Positions 23,654 through 36,806 of a DNA stretch of 64,000 nucleotides are shown here, piece after piece. Below the pieces are notes generated by a model. That model was not told the origin of the DNA, ran no database searches, and saw nothing but the letters and a program-made list of their open reading frames with translations. The DNA lies in contig JAOVFP010000024.1 in assembly GCA_025738555.1 (NCBI GenBank), forward strand, positions 1,054,001 through 1,118,000, given 5' to 3'. The stretch's first letter is position 1. Each line of letters begins with the position of its first letter. The position numbers and the translations under genes are program-made. Source of the stretch: Cyathus striatus. Lineage: Eukaryota > Basidiomycota > Agaricomycetes > Agaricales > Nidulariaceae.

Positions 23654-26352
23654 ATGCACGAAACAGTCACGAACTCCTCTACAACGACCTCTACGTTTAT
23701 TCGAAATACTTCTCTCGACCTTCTTCCTCCCATCTCTCTCGCTCGCAACACCCCTACTGCCACTAGGAATACCACACCCTGGTCTCACGAATACGACTCG
23801 GACAGTGAAACAAGCTTAGAGGTAATGCTCTAAACTTTTCTGCCACGTGTTGTTGTCCATCTTACCAAACAACGATTTTCCTCCCTTCAGAACGGTCATT
23901 TAGCAACCCCGAAGGACACGCCTTTCTATCCATCAAATTTGCGTTATTCAGGATCTCCAAAATCAGTTTTACCCCGCAATATGCCTGCTCGTACCGAAAA
24001 TCCCTCCGATCGCCCAGTAGCCAGTGGCCAGCAGCGATGGAGAGTTAATACCAACGGCCAGTTCGTCGAAGGCGATGGCTGGGATATCTCCGAAGGAATG
24101 ACGCGCCTTAAACTTGGCGAGGTGCCCTCTGACAAGGACGATGTTCATCGCACCATGCGTACTCCACCCAAGTCTAAACTCGCTTCGGCAACCGTTAATC
24201 AGCTTAGTGAGGCAAGCCCCCTTGACTCTGCCTCGAGTACAAGTGTTGGCTCCTCACCTCATGCTTCCGATCACCCTATCGGCATATCACACTCGAGAGG
24301 ATCTTCTACTGACACGACAATCTCTAGCTCGCACGAGTCTTCCGCAAGCCATACACTTATGTCCCAGGGTCCCTTGAAAAATATCCCTTCAAATGAACCC
24401 AAGGGAAGGCCTCATTCATTCAGCGGCGGTCTGTCTTCGGCCGACCTTCAACGTCTCCAACAAGCCGGCGGGGACGGCGACATGCACCTTCAACAACAAC
24501 AGCAGCAACAACAACAATGGCAGAACCAATATTTAGAAAATTCCGCCAGCCCTGAGCAATTGTCGTATCCCTCTCTTGCCCTCCATCGTCCTCAACCGCA
24601 GCACGCCCAAATGTATGATTATCGGTCGGGCGCCCAACAAGCTCAGCCACCTGTCAACGGTGAACGTGATGACTATAGCGCCCAACAACGAGCCTATAAT
24701 GCAGGTTCTCAAGTTGCCACTAGCCCGTTCGTGCAAAATCGGCCTGGCAATGCCATGCCGTATCGTCAACCACCGCCTCGTGGCTTCCTTCCGCAAGGAG
24801 TTGTGCCCAGTCCTAGCGCGATGGCGTATCCACCTGCTCACCATGCGTCACTTTCCCTCGGAAATACCCAGCAACTCTACGACATGATGCTGTCTGCTCC
24901 GCCCCCTGAACAAGGTCTTCCCGCCGTTAACCGTCTTCAGCAGCAACCCAGCGTCTTCCGCGGAACGCATCATCATTCTGCCTCTGATCCTTCAGCGCTT
25001 CGCGATGCTGCGGCGCTGTTGTTGGGCAGCAACATTCCAACATTTACTGCTGCCGGGATGTTTCCTCCCCAAATGCCGCCGACCATGCCTATGTACCCCA
25101 GTCAATTTTATGGTCAGGACATGGCTGCCGCGCAAGCGATGGCGGCTCGTATCCAGGCGCAGTACACCGGTCCATATGCGGTTGCTGCCCCGCCTTCGGT
25201 TGTTGCGTCGGAGGCTAGTGCCACTACTCCCACCACGGCTAATGGTCAAAATGGCCCAAGTGCAAACAATCGCAAGCTCGGTCTTTACAAGACAGAGCTT
25301 TGTCGAAGCTGGGAGGAGAAAGGATCTTGCAGATATGGCGCAAAATGTCAGTTTGCTCATGGTGAGGAAGAGCTAAGAAAGGTGGCGAGGCATCCAAAGT
25401 ACAAAACTGAAATCTGCAGGGTATGTTCTTTATGTTTGTCTACCTTTAAGTGACGCTTAGATATTGACGATCGTTCTTTGATAGACTTTTTGGGTTTCGG
25501 GATCGTGTCCATACGGAAAGCGCTGTTGTTTCATTCACACCGAGCTCCCTGCTTCAGGTGCTCCGGGAACCGCCAGCACGCCTGGTGCAGAAAGTAATGG
25601 AACCCCACCCCAATCCAGGCCCGACGGTCGTGCTCGCTCAATGAGTACAAACAGCGATCCTAATGATGCTTCTATTTCTTTGTTGGCCCGAATCTCTGCC
25701 AAGCGGACCCAGGATGCAACGCCTGTTGAAGTGACGTCGAACAATAGGTTCACTCGTGCCTCGCTGAGAGTGGATACTTCTGCGCTTGATGGACCTTCTA
25801 AGCCACAGAACAAGTCTGCCTATCCTTCGTTTGCTGGCAATGGGATTTTGTTGCCTGCTCCCGACCAGGTCACCGTGAAGTCGCCGGCCCCTGTAACAGC
25901 AGGACCTGATTTAGGACGGCACAACACCTCCCGACTTGAGATTGTTGGATATAACAATGTGAGGGTTTTCATCTAACTATCTTTTATTCATTCCTTTTCT
26001 GATAATTTGTCGATAGCAGCAATCTGTGAAGAAGAGTAATAACTCGAGCTCGAACATCAGGCATTCTTTCAATGGAACTGATATCGACCTCAACTTCAGT
26101 CCTTCGCCTCCGGCTTCGGGCCCTTCATACGCTCTTTCTTCTGTTGAAAACCAATCCCAATCTCGAACCAATGGACATGTGCGCGCAGGCAGCGCCGGAA
26201 ATTGGGGGAGCTTTGGTCGCAGTAGCCACCTTGCTAACTCATCATATCCTAGTGCGTCCAGCCCAGCTGGCGACATCATCGCTAACACACCATGGGCAAC
26301 CAACGAGCTTGCTGTTGGACCATCTCGTCTAAACGAAAAGGCTTGGGCCTAA
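23654..26352 (+). CDS. Tandem CCCH zinc finger RNA-binding protein (tristetraprolin/Zfs1 type)
   Basis: Two C-x8-C-x5-C-x3-H fingers sit in tandem: [20 protein letters not shown] at about 25302-25361 and [20 protein letters not shown] across the intron at about 25418-25484. The lead-in KTELC / KTEIC and the spacing are those of the TTP/Zfs1 family, which binds AU-rich 3' UTR elements and promotes mRNA decay. Exon 1 (23654-23821) starts [13 protein letters not shown]; exon 2 begins at 23891. The long N-terminal region is disordered, rich in Ser, Pro and Gln, with a Gln run near 24490-24520. The C-terminal part contains [11 protein letters not shown] and ends RLNEKAWA. Length about 800 residues, larger than yeast Zfs1 because of the linkers. 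Confidence 0.9.
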
Positions 26353-26776
26353 TACCTTTGTCTCGGAATTGTTTATCATTCAAAATAGTCTGTCTCAATT
26401 GCCGCATGGTCGGACACTGTCATCTACCTTGACCACCACTGTGTTTTTTTTTCAACCTTGCCCTCTGTGGCCGGATTCCTCTAAATGATTTTTGCGCTCT
26501 AACTATTATTTCAAAAACTGACATATCATTTCTTTTCACCTCAAATTATATCCTTCATCTTGTGTTCAGTACTAGGCTATGTTATATCTCCCCGTACATC
26601 GCATTATCGTCGCAACTGCAATATGTTTTTATTCTTACTCAATTCATTATCTTGTGTCATTACAGGAAATCAAAGATTTTCTTCCTGCTTGGAATTCTTT
26701 TCTTTTGCAATGTGATGAAGTAAAAATAGGAATGAAAGAGATATTAATGCATAGTGACATATTACAAATACTGCGA
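26353..26776. other. 3' UTR region between convergent genes
   Basis: About 420 AT-rich bases between the stops of the CCCH gene and the choline kinase gene. No gene, repeat or RNA was recognised; it should contain both 3' UTRs and terminators. Confidence 0.5.
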
Positions 26777-28349
26777 TTAGAATATGGTAAGTCTTTGTAA
26801 CTCCCTACGGAATGCTGACATTCGCCCTCTGGCGTATCCAATGTAGTCGAATTCCGGTGTGGCCACCTGTCCTTCGATATCCTCTCTGGCTTGAACGATG
26901 CCCCATACGGCCCACATAGCATGAGAGGCAGGGCTCCAAACACGAACTTGCTCATCCAACTGGGCACTACGACGCTGGAGCTCGCTGTCACTATTCGGCA
27001 AGTTCTTCCCGAAGATATTGGAATGCTGAATGTAAGCTTTGTAGAAGTTGTAGCGTTCCTGTTCAGTAGGGTAAAACGAGGGATCTAGGGTGTGAGGTTC
27101 AGGACCATGATAGTTCGCGGTCCACTCGTGGAAATGATTCGCGATATCGAACGATGCTGGGTTGGGTGATGCATATTCAAAATCCACTACAATGATCTTT
27201 AATGCCAAAGGTTCAGGAAATCATGGAACAGTGAAATTGTCGCCAGAAATGAACATACCTGACGGTGTGGTTCAATACCTTCGGCAGGGTGTGTCAACCT
27301 CAAGAGGTTGCCATACTGGGTGTCATTGTGGGCAAAAACTCGTCTACTGCCACTATCGGTATCGTCTACTTTCGACAGCCATTGCAAGTATCTATGCCAC
27401 TCCTTCTCGAATCGCTGCAAATCAAACTCTGCGCGAATTTCTTCAGGAATGGCTGGAAGATCCAGAACTTCCCGAGCAGACGCCATCCAAGATTTGACAT
27501 TCTGCCTTGCAGCAATATCCCATCCGTTCCCTTCCCCACTAGTCTCTGGAGACATTCCCTCGATCACGTCAATATCAACTGAATGCAGCTCGGCCATGCG
27601 AGCGCCAATCCACCGACTGATCTCAGGATCTCGGATGTCGTTTGCGGTCAGAGTTGTAGAATCAAAATATTCTTCAACGCGACCATTCTCAAATGTGCCA
27701 AAGACGCGAGGTCCTATATGATATTCCGAGGATAAGATATGAAGGGTGTGAAGCTCACGGGGACGAGAAATGAGAGAGCCCGAAGATGGGCCGTAGATAC
27801 GAAGTAGTAACGTTCGCGTACCAGAAACAGCTGGACAAGATACGAAGAAAACAGCATTTGTCAAAGAGCCGGAGACTTTATAAATGACAATGTCCTGAGG
27901 GTGGATCTGCGGTGCAGACCAAGAAAGAACCTGCAGAGTACGGAGACAACCCAGAAGGTCGTGGGCAAACAGGGGAGTCTTGTATTGCCTGTCGACATAG
28001 AAAATGTCAGTAACATGCCATAAGATAAGTGCCAAAATCAGACCGTAAATCCAATGATATTGGCTTCACTAGGCTCACTGGCGAAGATTGCCCAACATTA
28101 GAGGACTAGAATGAGACAGGCTCACCTTGCGGACAACCTGACCTTGGAATGACGAAGGCCGTCTTCCTTGACAACTTCTACATTGCCTTCGGGGAGTCGA
28201 ATAGAAGATGAGGAAGCAGCGGCACTGACAAGAAGCTCGGCAATGCTATGTACGGAACTGGTAGATAGTGGTCGTGTGAGCGTTGGAGTAGTGGGCGTTA
28301 CTAAGGAAGAAGAGGATGAAGAGAGGGAGGGCGAGAGAACAGGAGTCAT
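26777..28349 (-). CDS. Choline/ethanolamine kinase
   Basis: Kinase of the first step of the Kennedy pathway, phosphorylating choline or ethanolamine in the cytosol for phospholipid synthesis. The phosphotransferase motif HNDTQYGNLL (catalytic Asp and Asn) and the choline kinase motif VVDFEYASPNPASFDIANHF are both present. Upstream parts include VSGSLTNAVFFVSCP, LLLRIYGPSSGSLISRPREL and ARMAELHSVD. The start at 28349 gives MTPVLSPSLSSSS, a Ser/Thr-rich leader; the frame is open further upstream to 28532, but that part does not look like the family. An intron of about 135 nt separates the leader (ending RHSKVRLSAR) from the kinase domain (QYKTPLFAHDLLGCL), longer than its neighbours. About 430 residues. 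Choline versus ethanolamine preference cannot be read from the sequence. Confidence 0.9.
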
Positions 28350-30504
28350 TGAGAGCAAGGGCAGAGAAAGGGCAGCAGTACGGGGGATGGTTGTGGTTGT
28401 GGGGAGAAAGATAGAGTGGGGGAATTGGATTAGTGGAGGTTGATAAGGACAAGCCTTGTGCATTATGGTCCGCCAAAAAGATAGCCTAAGCCACGCTTTC
28501 TTGATCGGAGACATGACAGACCCCGCCTGCACTCAGCTTGCTGCTTTCTACCCAGTCCACTACTGTCACAATCTACAGAGTGCTATGTGCACGCGTCTGC
28601 TATCGCTTCATGACCCTGAACCGCAATGTCCATTGAAATAACGTCCCTCCGACTCCCGCCCGACTCCAACCCGTGAGTCGCGTGCCCACCTCGATTCATT
28701 CTTCGTGTCTTTCCAAGCCCAACGAACTCAGATGATCCTCGGAATGAAGTCGTCAACATTCAATATTCATTTACTAGAGTATCCCCTAGCAATGCACGGC
28801 GGCGACAATGGAGCGAGCAAGGAGCAACTCTCCATTCCAACATCGACAATAATCAAGTTGCTTTTGGCTAGTCACTCTTACGTGTTTTCGCCACTGACGT
28901 CGCTTCTCTTCTACAGTAAGTACTCTCTGCATATGTTCTTCGCGTTTGTTGTGAACGAGTGAAAGTTCCGGCTCCCGCATATATATGTGTATGCTGCACC
29001 CTACTATACATGCTAAATGATGCACTAAAGAATGGTATTAGTAATCTTCACTTACATCCTGCAACTGGTTCATTATCACATATGATCTTCATTCACAGAA
29101 GCAGACAGCTTGTTTCACACACATGCCTATTGAAAAACAGGGTACGACTCATTTCAAGGCTGGGGCTTCATACAACAGAAGAATAACTAGCATTTGCTGT
29201 GATCTCGGCTTCCTCTGCACTTATCTGATGGGTCTGTCAACCATGGTTCAGTGACACTGATAGAGTGATATATACGCTTGTTTAGCAAGTCCATCCCAGC
29301 AAGTCTATCCTTAGGACGGCCACCGATCTACCAATTTGATTTGCCCCGATTCCATGACTTGATAAGTATGCTTCTTTCCCGAAAATTGCTTTCGCCAGCT
29401 CTCCGTCGCGACATATCTGTTTCCTTCATGCCAGTATTTTCACCGTCCAGAGCAAGTCGAAGCTTATCGGCACATGATAAATATGTACAGTGTGGGTTTC
29501 ATGACTATTGATACGGACATCAAGATTGTCGCTTCTAACGACCTCATGTTTGTGCTTCATTATTGAATCTCTTAATTCCGTGTGCAATTTTTACGGTTCT
29601 AGGGAGCGTAAGGCTCACATCCTCGTGGTTTTCACTTCCTACCAGTTTCGCATACCCACCATATGCACTTGCTCTTCGATCATTTTATAATGTTATTCAC
29701 ATATATACAGCCAACTTCCTGAATGGATCCTCGGGTAGGCACAACTGTCAAGACCGTCGACGGTTACCTAGCCTGCTGCAGCCAGCTCCAGGCGACGATA
29801 TTGTCGACCATGTTCTGAACAGGGTCCTTACTAAAGCACGCTTCCCGTCCGACAGTTCCCAGACTCACAGCGAACCTTGCAATAAAGGACACGCCCCAAC
29901 GTGGGATGCATGGACAGGATCTCTGGGTATTGGTATGCAAACTTTAACCGTAATCGAAATAAATCCGTGCGTCATGATGTCAACGGTGCAGTACTCTTTG
30001 TACAGATAAGTACCTAATCTTGTGCGTTAAAATATAATTTTCACCTACTTCAGCCGCCCTTAAAATCTCGCAACAAACCCAACCTCGGAAGAACGGTGCA
30101 ACCAGCTATACCCATTTGAAATGAGATCTGTGTTAAAAACTCCGATAGCTATGCGAAAGGAACTCCATTCCCGCAATGTCTTGGGAAACAGGCGAATAAA
30201 TCACATCTGTTCTGGTTTCCAGACCATAAATTCAAAAACGGTGAACTCGAAGACCGCTCTCGGGGGTGGCTTTAACTAGTATGATTATCCTCAAAAACTT
30301 TGCAGTGGATTAAATGGGATAAATTATTACCCGGTCGATGTACATTTATGGTGCGCATGGCAAGCTACAAAAAGAACATATTCAGGACGATAATTTGGGA
30401 ATTACAATAGACATATTCCAGTCACAAACAAATACACTTTAAGATACTACAATCCTTTCTTTTACACCTGGTACATAAAAAAATTTAGTATGCACAATAT
30501 GAAT
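28350..30504. other. 2.1 kb gene-poor stretch
   Basis: No gene could be supported here on either strand. The first 300 bases should hold the choline kinase promoter. Open frames at 28705-28962, 28959-29186 and 29563-30009 have no recognisable content, no good splice partners and no low-complexity or domain signature. No inverted repeats or transposase fragments were noticed. It could hide a non-coding transcript or a fast-evolving small gene. Confidence 0.4.
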
Positions 30505-33130
30505 TTAAACCTTCTCCGACATTGAGGATGCATGTTTGGTCATTGGATTTTGGGTCGCTGATTTTGAAGTAGGCTCCTGAATGGGCATGTTTCGCAAAAC
30601 CAGAGAAATCTGCATGTAGTCATTAATTAAAGAATGCCAGGGTGGATGCATGAGCTTACCAAGAATGCAATTCCAAGGAAAGGGGAGCAAACGGTCCAAA
30701 CAGTCTAAATCCTTGTGATGAATGCAAGAAAAGAGATACGGGCAACTTATTCACCTGGATTGCGGAAGAAATTACTTTTAACACCTCCACGCGCAAGGAT
30801 ATTGGCTCAAGAGAGCGAAGACATAATCGATAGAAGATCCGATGATATTAGATGGGACGTCAGTAGGCATATTGCTAAGTGCCTGCCCGTAAAAGATGGC
30901 ACCAGCGACGGCCTGGAGTACCATCATTAATCAAGTAGCAGAGATATAAAGGATATATCTCACCAAACCAACAGTTGCTCCAGTAAACCTAACAAGGAAA
31001 AAGGCACTGGTGCCGGTCGCCAATTCTTGGGGTTTTAGAGCCTTCGCGAAGACTTGATAGGGTGCATGGAACAGCATGCCCAGTCCTATTCCTGCGATAA
31101 GAGGGAAAATGATCTGAGAAGATATCCTCGAGGTTTCATTGAGAAGATTTAGTAATCCTGTACAATATATCATAGTGCTCGTTAGATCAAACTTATGCGG
31201 GGCCCGAGGCCATTGCTCACCAAAACCGAGAGTCGAAATTAAAAGACCAATTGAAATAATTAAGTTTTGTCCACTCGTGTTTCGTGTACGAGCTTGCCAA
31301 TAGCCCATAAACCATGCCGCTGGCATTGATGCTAAGGAAGATCCGAGCGAATATGGCAACATCTTGATGCCCGCATGTAGAGGTGAAGAACCATTTGCCG
31401 CCTATTAGAAGAGGTAACTAAACATTTAATTCGAATATATGAAGTTGCCTTATACCTGGTAGTATAAAGCCAAATAGAAAGTTCCAGCGTTGAAGGTGAA
31501 GTTGTGCAAAAATGTAATAACGAGGATTGCAACTAATCGAAATATAAGCAGTGAAACATTTCAAAATATAGATAGGACTTGCCTGTTGTCACATTTTTAA
31601 ACGTGGTTGCGGGAAACAGGCACTCTCTGCTCGTGTATTTTTCATAAAATCCGCCTGCAATAAGGACCAAAAAGCCGGTGATAATCAGAACTAGAGTAGA
31701 TACAGCAGTCCCTTTTAGTTCTTGGTGGTCAGTCTCCGAGTGTGTAGATCAAGTTTTTAACACTTACAGCCAACTTCCGACGCGAAGCTAAATCCGATCA
31801 CAATGCAGCTCGACCCACCCATGAACAGAACACTATTCATTCCAAGTTCATTCATATATATATAATCTTCTAAAAGATAAACCAAGCTACTTACAGCCCA
31901 CCGAAATCAAAGCGTTCGAGTAGCATCTTCCACGAGGCGTCATGACTCTGGACTAGTGTAACATTGTGCAGAGAGCAAACGAGGACAACAAATGCGACAA
32001 GGCAAATAGGCAGATTTATGTAGACTATAGAAATGGTAAGTCATGAGGGGAGGAAGATTAATAACTGTTATACTGACATCCCCATCTCCAGCTTAAAATA
32101 CTCGAGTTGTGGTCACCTAAAAAAATAACATTAGCACAAATTGTAACGCCGATAACAGTGAAGTTAGTTACCACTGAATAAACCACCAAGAAGCGGACCG
32201 GCAATTGCAGAGCAACTCCAGGTAACGCTAAGTGCTTGCGACCACTTTGCCCTATTCTGGATTTCCACAATCTCTGCTGTTATGACCCAAACGGAGCTAA
32301 CTATACCACCTCCTCCAACGCCAGCTTAATATGAAGAATTAAGCATCGATTAGGGTGGCGCAGTAAGTACATACCTAATGCACGAGCAGCAATAAGCCAT
32401 TCTATCGACTGTTCGAAGCCAGCATTGGTATGATGTCAAGTGATCTCCGGAACCATCACTAACCTGTGCTGCACCGCAGAGAAGCGACCCGATTGCGAAG
32501 ATGCTCATGCTTGAATAGAGAACCATCTAAGATTTTGATCGGTAATGTAATTTATAGGTCATATGTATTGCCCACCTTACGACCAACAAGGTCAGATATA
32601 CGACCATAAAGCGGCTGAAAAGCGGTCTGAGTAAGCATATATGCTACTCCAACCCAGGTGTATTGGCTCTGTAAAGCGCCAAACTGGCTTGCGATAGTCG
32701 GTAAGCTGGTGGAGACAATGGTCTGAAAATGGAGTATCAGAAAGCTGCAAAAACACAAGAACAATTCTTACCGCGTCGGTAGTAGCCAGGAATAGCGCTA
32801 GCGCTGCACTGTACGACGATAGGTGAGGTGAGCACAAAAATGAATACAGCATAAGCTAAGAGCTTGCGCTGTTCCTCACCCAACATGGGCCATAAACAGA
32901 CGGAATGTAGATAATCCTGGTGAGCAGTGATTAATGGCCGAAGAAGTGGTAGTCTCTACACTGCAAGAAGACTTTTCTACAGTTTCGGAAGGAGTGGGTG
33001 TGCGCGTGGAAGTAATAGTGTACGCATCCCGTTCAAGAACCGAAACGGTGTCTGGACGCGTAACGTCGCTTGCACGACGCGTTTCGTGGAGAGCAGACAC
33101 GACATACGGTAACTTCGATTGAGAAGACAT
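30505..33130 (-). CDS. Major facilitator transporter, DHA2 (14-TM drug:H+ antiporter) type
   Basis: The start at 33130 gives a cytosolic leader MSSQSKLPYVVSALHETRRA rich in Ser and Thr. The membrane part begins with AALALFLATTDATIVSTSLP, close to the DHA2 motif around LDxTIV. The next blocks are YTWVGVAYMLTQTAFQPLYG followed by RISDLVGRK, the loop motif of MFS proteins. Later segments include IIFPLIAGIGLGMLFHAPYQ and SAFFLVRFTGATVGL. The protein ends ATQNPMTKHASSMSEKV. At least eight short introns cut the gene, so the number of membrane helices was not counted exactly. The family exports drugs, siderophores or metabolites at the plasma membrane or vacuole; the substrate here is unknown. No biosynthetic cluster is adjacent. 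Confidence 0.85.
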
Positions 33131-33898
33131 GAAGCACTGGGGATAGTTGAGAAGGAGAAATATAGCTGTTGTGATTATTCTGCGCTACTTCAAAGCCGCA
33201 TTTTATACTGTATCCAGTGGCCATAGCATCCTCACTGCTCAGGCAGCCTGTCGGGTGCTGTTGGATCTGAAAGAATGATTACCATTCTTTGCCAGAGATG
33301 CCCTTGCATAAACAGATGTATGGACCTCTTTAGAGTATCAAGAGGAGTTGCACGGAGTACCATCCGAAAACTGAGATCTGGGTTCTTGTGAATCGAGGTT
33401 AATGTTTAGATTGCACTGTAAGATTGGCGAGACCTCAAAGGGTCTTTTGTTTCGAATTCTAAAAGACCACATTACAGCGGGGCGAGAAGCGAGCATTGAC
33501 GTGTTAAGAAATTTGCCACCATTTGTCATGGAATAGGTGGCCTGAGCGAGATCAGACTTGAGAAGTTACAGGAAGTCTTGAGGAAGTTGAGCGAAATGCC
33601 TCGTGCGCAACCAGGAACTTGGTCAACTTCGCAAAGATATAAAAAAAGACCACTTTAGATCGCCGCAGAGCGAAACTGGGAAGTTATGTTATGCCCAAAT
33701 GCGACTGATCGTGGCAGTAGTCTCATGAAATCGTAACCAACCTCACCCTGCTTCGAGGCCGAGGCAGCGTTTACTTATCCAAGGGGCAATATTGTGGCGT
33801 TCTTTCGCACGGGAGTTTAATCAGAGGTGCGATGAGCAATGTATTATTGTGACACTGATGTCAAGGGTGTAAGATACTCTAAGCAAACTCTAAATCAA
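33131..33898. other. Intergenic, promoter of the MFS gene
   Basis: About 770 bases between the MFS start and the 3' end of the Mdj1 gene. No convincing open frame on either strand. A small open frame at 33338-33529 (minus) is probably chance. Confidence 0.45.
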
Positions 33899-35863
33899 TT
33901 AGCCTGTCGCCCTCTTCTTCTCCTTGTTTTCGTCCTCTTGACCCTCCAGCTTCCCACTCTCCTTGTTTTCCTCTTTAAGTGATTCCGTCGGAGTTTCTGC
34001 CTTGACTGACGTGAGGAATGCGTTTACATGAGAAAATTAGAGTAAAAGTCGCCAATGACGGAAAACATGCCGGTAAAAAAAAATTAGAATCCAATGAGCC
34101 CTCGTATTCTTTGCCATGCACGAGACATCCAACCACCATATGAAGGTGATGAATGAGTAAATGAAGCCGTACCATTATCCTCATTTAAAACAGATTCCGT
34201 AGAAGATCCTGCTGCCTTGTCCGATCCGGTTGTTGAGGCTGAAGTTGCTCGCCCCTCTATATCATCAGCGTAAGTTTGAAGAAGTTCGCGTTGCCGTTTG
34301 GATAGGGACCTGTACGAATTAAGATGAGGAAGAAGAGTATTGCACTGAACTACGAAGAAACTGGCCTGGGAAGGACGACCGAAAAGGTAACGAATAGGTC
34401 CCCGTTACCACCACCGTATACGGACGTCACACCGCGACTTTTGAGAACCATTTCTTCACCTTGTTGCGTACCTCCTGGAATTCGGACGTCCACATCCCCA
34501 TCTAGAGTTGGGACCCGAAGTTTTCCACCGAGAACTGCAGTATGGAACGGAATCCGCGCTTCATAGTAAAGATTGTTGCCCTGACGCTTGAATACTTTGG
34601 ATGGGGCTACATTAATCCTTACCAAGAGATCCCCCGTAGCTCCCTTTCCGGTAATGGGTGCATCTCCAGCGTTATTCACCCGAATCGTCATTCCATTCTC
34701 CACACCTACAAAACCGAGTAAAATCTTGGTTTGAGCATTAGAAGTAAAATAAAACGCACCTGCAGGGATATCGACCTGAACTGTTTTCCTTGTCCTCACT
34801 TTGCCAGCCCCACCACAGGTTGAACATTGACTCCCTAAGGGTATAGTACTACCAACTCCGGAACATACATCGCATGTACTGGCCATTTGGAATCCGTTTT
34901 GAATGACAAACGTCCGTGTACCGGATCCTCCGCAAGCTGTACAAGTCGACCTTTTGGCACCTTGTTTCAAGCCAGAGCCTTTGCAGGGGTTACAGTTAAC
35001 GACTGGGGATATGTTCACCTTCTTCTTGGTGCCTTTGCACGCCTCTGTAAAGTTGATGTCGAGCACACTTTCTACATCTTCACCGCGAACATTTGCCGAG
35101 AACCCGGACCGTGTTTTCCTGATCCTTTTCCAAAACCGAAAAGAGCCTCAAAGAGATCGGATTGGTCCCCAGATGAACCGAAACCTTGGAAGCCAGAAAA
35201 ACCACCAGCATTTGAAAAACCACCGGGAAAACCACCTGCACCAAAGCCAGAGAAGCCACCAGTCCCAGCCCTTGAGAATGCATCGGGGTCGAAACCTGGT
35301 TGCTGCGATGCTGCTCCGTACTTGTCAAACGCGGCACGCTTCTTGTCATCTTTTAATGTCTGTGGTAGAAGTGAGAAAGGAATCAAATGGTATTACAGGC
35401 ATAAGTAACAGACGTCATAAGCTTCTTGAATTTCAACGAACTTTTCACGAGCATTTTTGTCGGGATTTGTGTCCGGATGGTATTTACGGGCAAGCTGTAG
35501 AGGATGAGAATATATATGTATAGTTGAACAGCGTTCCCGTACGTACTGAGAAGTATGTTTTCTTGATGTCAGCGGCAGAAGCATCCGGTTTAACACCAAG
35601 GACATCATACGGGTTCTTGGAGGCAGATCTTGGGGGTGTTGCGTGTAACGTGCGCTGAAGTTGCGGTGAGAAAAGTGCATGCGCAATGGATAGACGATTA
35701 CCTTGTCAGAGGATCGTTTCAACCGAGGATTTGGAGGGTGGTTGAGGAGGCACCGAGAACGATATATGGAAAACGACCGTGAATTCGACAGAGCGGTCGG
35801 GCGGGAACAGGAATAGAACGCGATGAAAGAGGAAAAGCCACGGGCTGGTAGTTTTGGGGGCAT
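33899..35863 (-). CDS. MDJ1: Mitochondrial DnaJ (type I J-protein) Mdj1
   Basis: Hsp40 co-chaperone of mitochondrial Hsp70 (Ssc1) in the matrix. Exon 1 (35702-35863) encodes a 54-residue presequence beginning MPPKLPARGFSSFIAF and rich in Arg and Ser. The J domain follows: NPYDVLGVKPDASAADIKKT, then LARKYHPDTNPDKN with the HPD triad, and REKFVEIQEAYDTLKDDKKR. A Gly/Phe-rich linker comes next (GGFSGFGAGGFPGGF). The cysteine-rich domain has four zinc motifs: CNPCKGSG, CTACGGSG, CDVCSGVG and CSTCGGAG. The client-binding part includes GVENGMTIRVNNAGDAP and YGGGNGDLFVTFSV. Two C-termini are possible: splicing of 34006-34172 gives an end KEKKRATG with stop at 33899, while reading through gives MSRAWQRIRGLIGF with stop at 34084 (see findings). 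Confidence 0.93.
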
Positions 35864-36806
35864 TATTATGAGAGATTTGCAAAAAGAAAGGTGAGTAGAG
35901 TAGGAGAGAATGTGACAAGCGCAGCGCTCTCAGCCTCCGCAGGATAAGTTATTCGTCCAACTCACCAATAAAAGTTTACATGGTTTACGTAATCATGCCA
36001 ATTAGCTAAGCACCTGTCCACGTGTCCGTTGTTTGCAATCACTCTCTCAACACAACTCGCACACACTCGAACATTCAAGAATCTCCAAAACAACCACTCT
36101 CCAGAACTAAAATCGTCCTTTACTCATTTACCACAGCCTGCCCATTTCTCCTTCTTCACCTCCTTGGGGATCCTATTTATTCGAGTTTCAGGCCAGTGGA
36201 AATTTAAATTTTATAGCGTCCGCTTCGTTCCACATCGCCCCAACCGAGTTCATTTACAATTAAGCAATCATTAGGCTTTCAAGGGCCCACAGAAGCATAC
36301 TGTTGATGTCTGTAGGTGACATGCATTCGTTATAGAACTAGCCAGACTCCGAATCCGATGTTCCCCAATTAGCCCCGCTTTTATCTCATTGATCATAGAT
36401 CACCCACTCCCACTGCTGAGTTCTCTGAACACTCAGTGCCTTCTTTAATGATAGATCTTTAACTTTTCAATCCATCTGCCAAAGAATCTGATCGGATTCA
36501 ACGGAATCTATGGCGTTAGCACGGACGGAGCACTTTATCCACGAAATGAAGACATGTCTACACATTAAACACCATAATCCCTGAGTCTCATGTCTCTTCA
36601 GGTGATTGCGGGGAAACGAGGGTCTAAAACATAATTCAGTGCCTTCCTAAATCACCAGAAATTGCCATAACCATGCACAGATGTACACGCGCAGATTGAC
36701 AGATTTCGCTTAGTTTCTCGGTCCATACGTACCGCATCCCAGGAAAGGGATGTTTCTACTACTAGGGCCGTTAACAGGCCTAAGAAGTAACCTCCTCTCA
36801 TGGAAT
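35864..36806. other. Intergenic, promoter of MDJ1
   Basis: About 940 bases between the Mdj1 start and the SET gene stop. Open frames at 36022-36274 on the plus strand show no domain. No RNA gene or repeat was recognised. Confidence 0.45.

Noticed and set aside
29563..30009. 148-codon open frame in the gene-poor region
   Set aside because: Composition and codon use do not look like a protein, and no domain or neighbouring exon could be joined.
34887..35523. Two overlapping plus-strand open frames rich in Pro and Lys
   Set aside because: They are antisense readings of the Gly/Phe-rich linker and zinc region of Mdj1.
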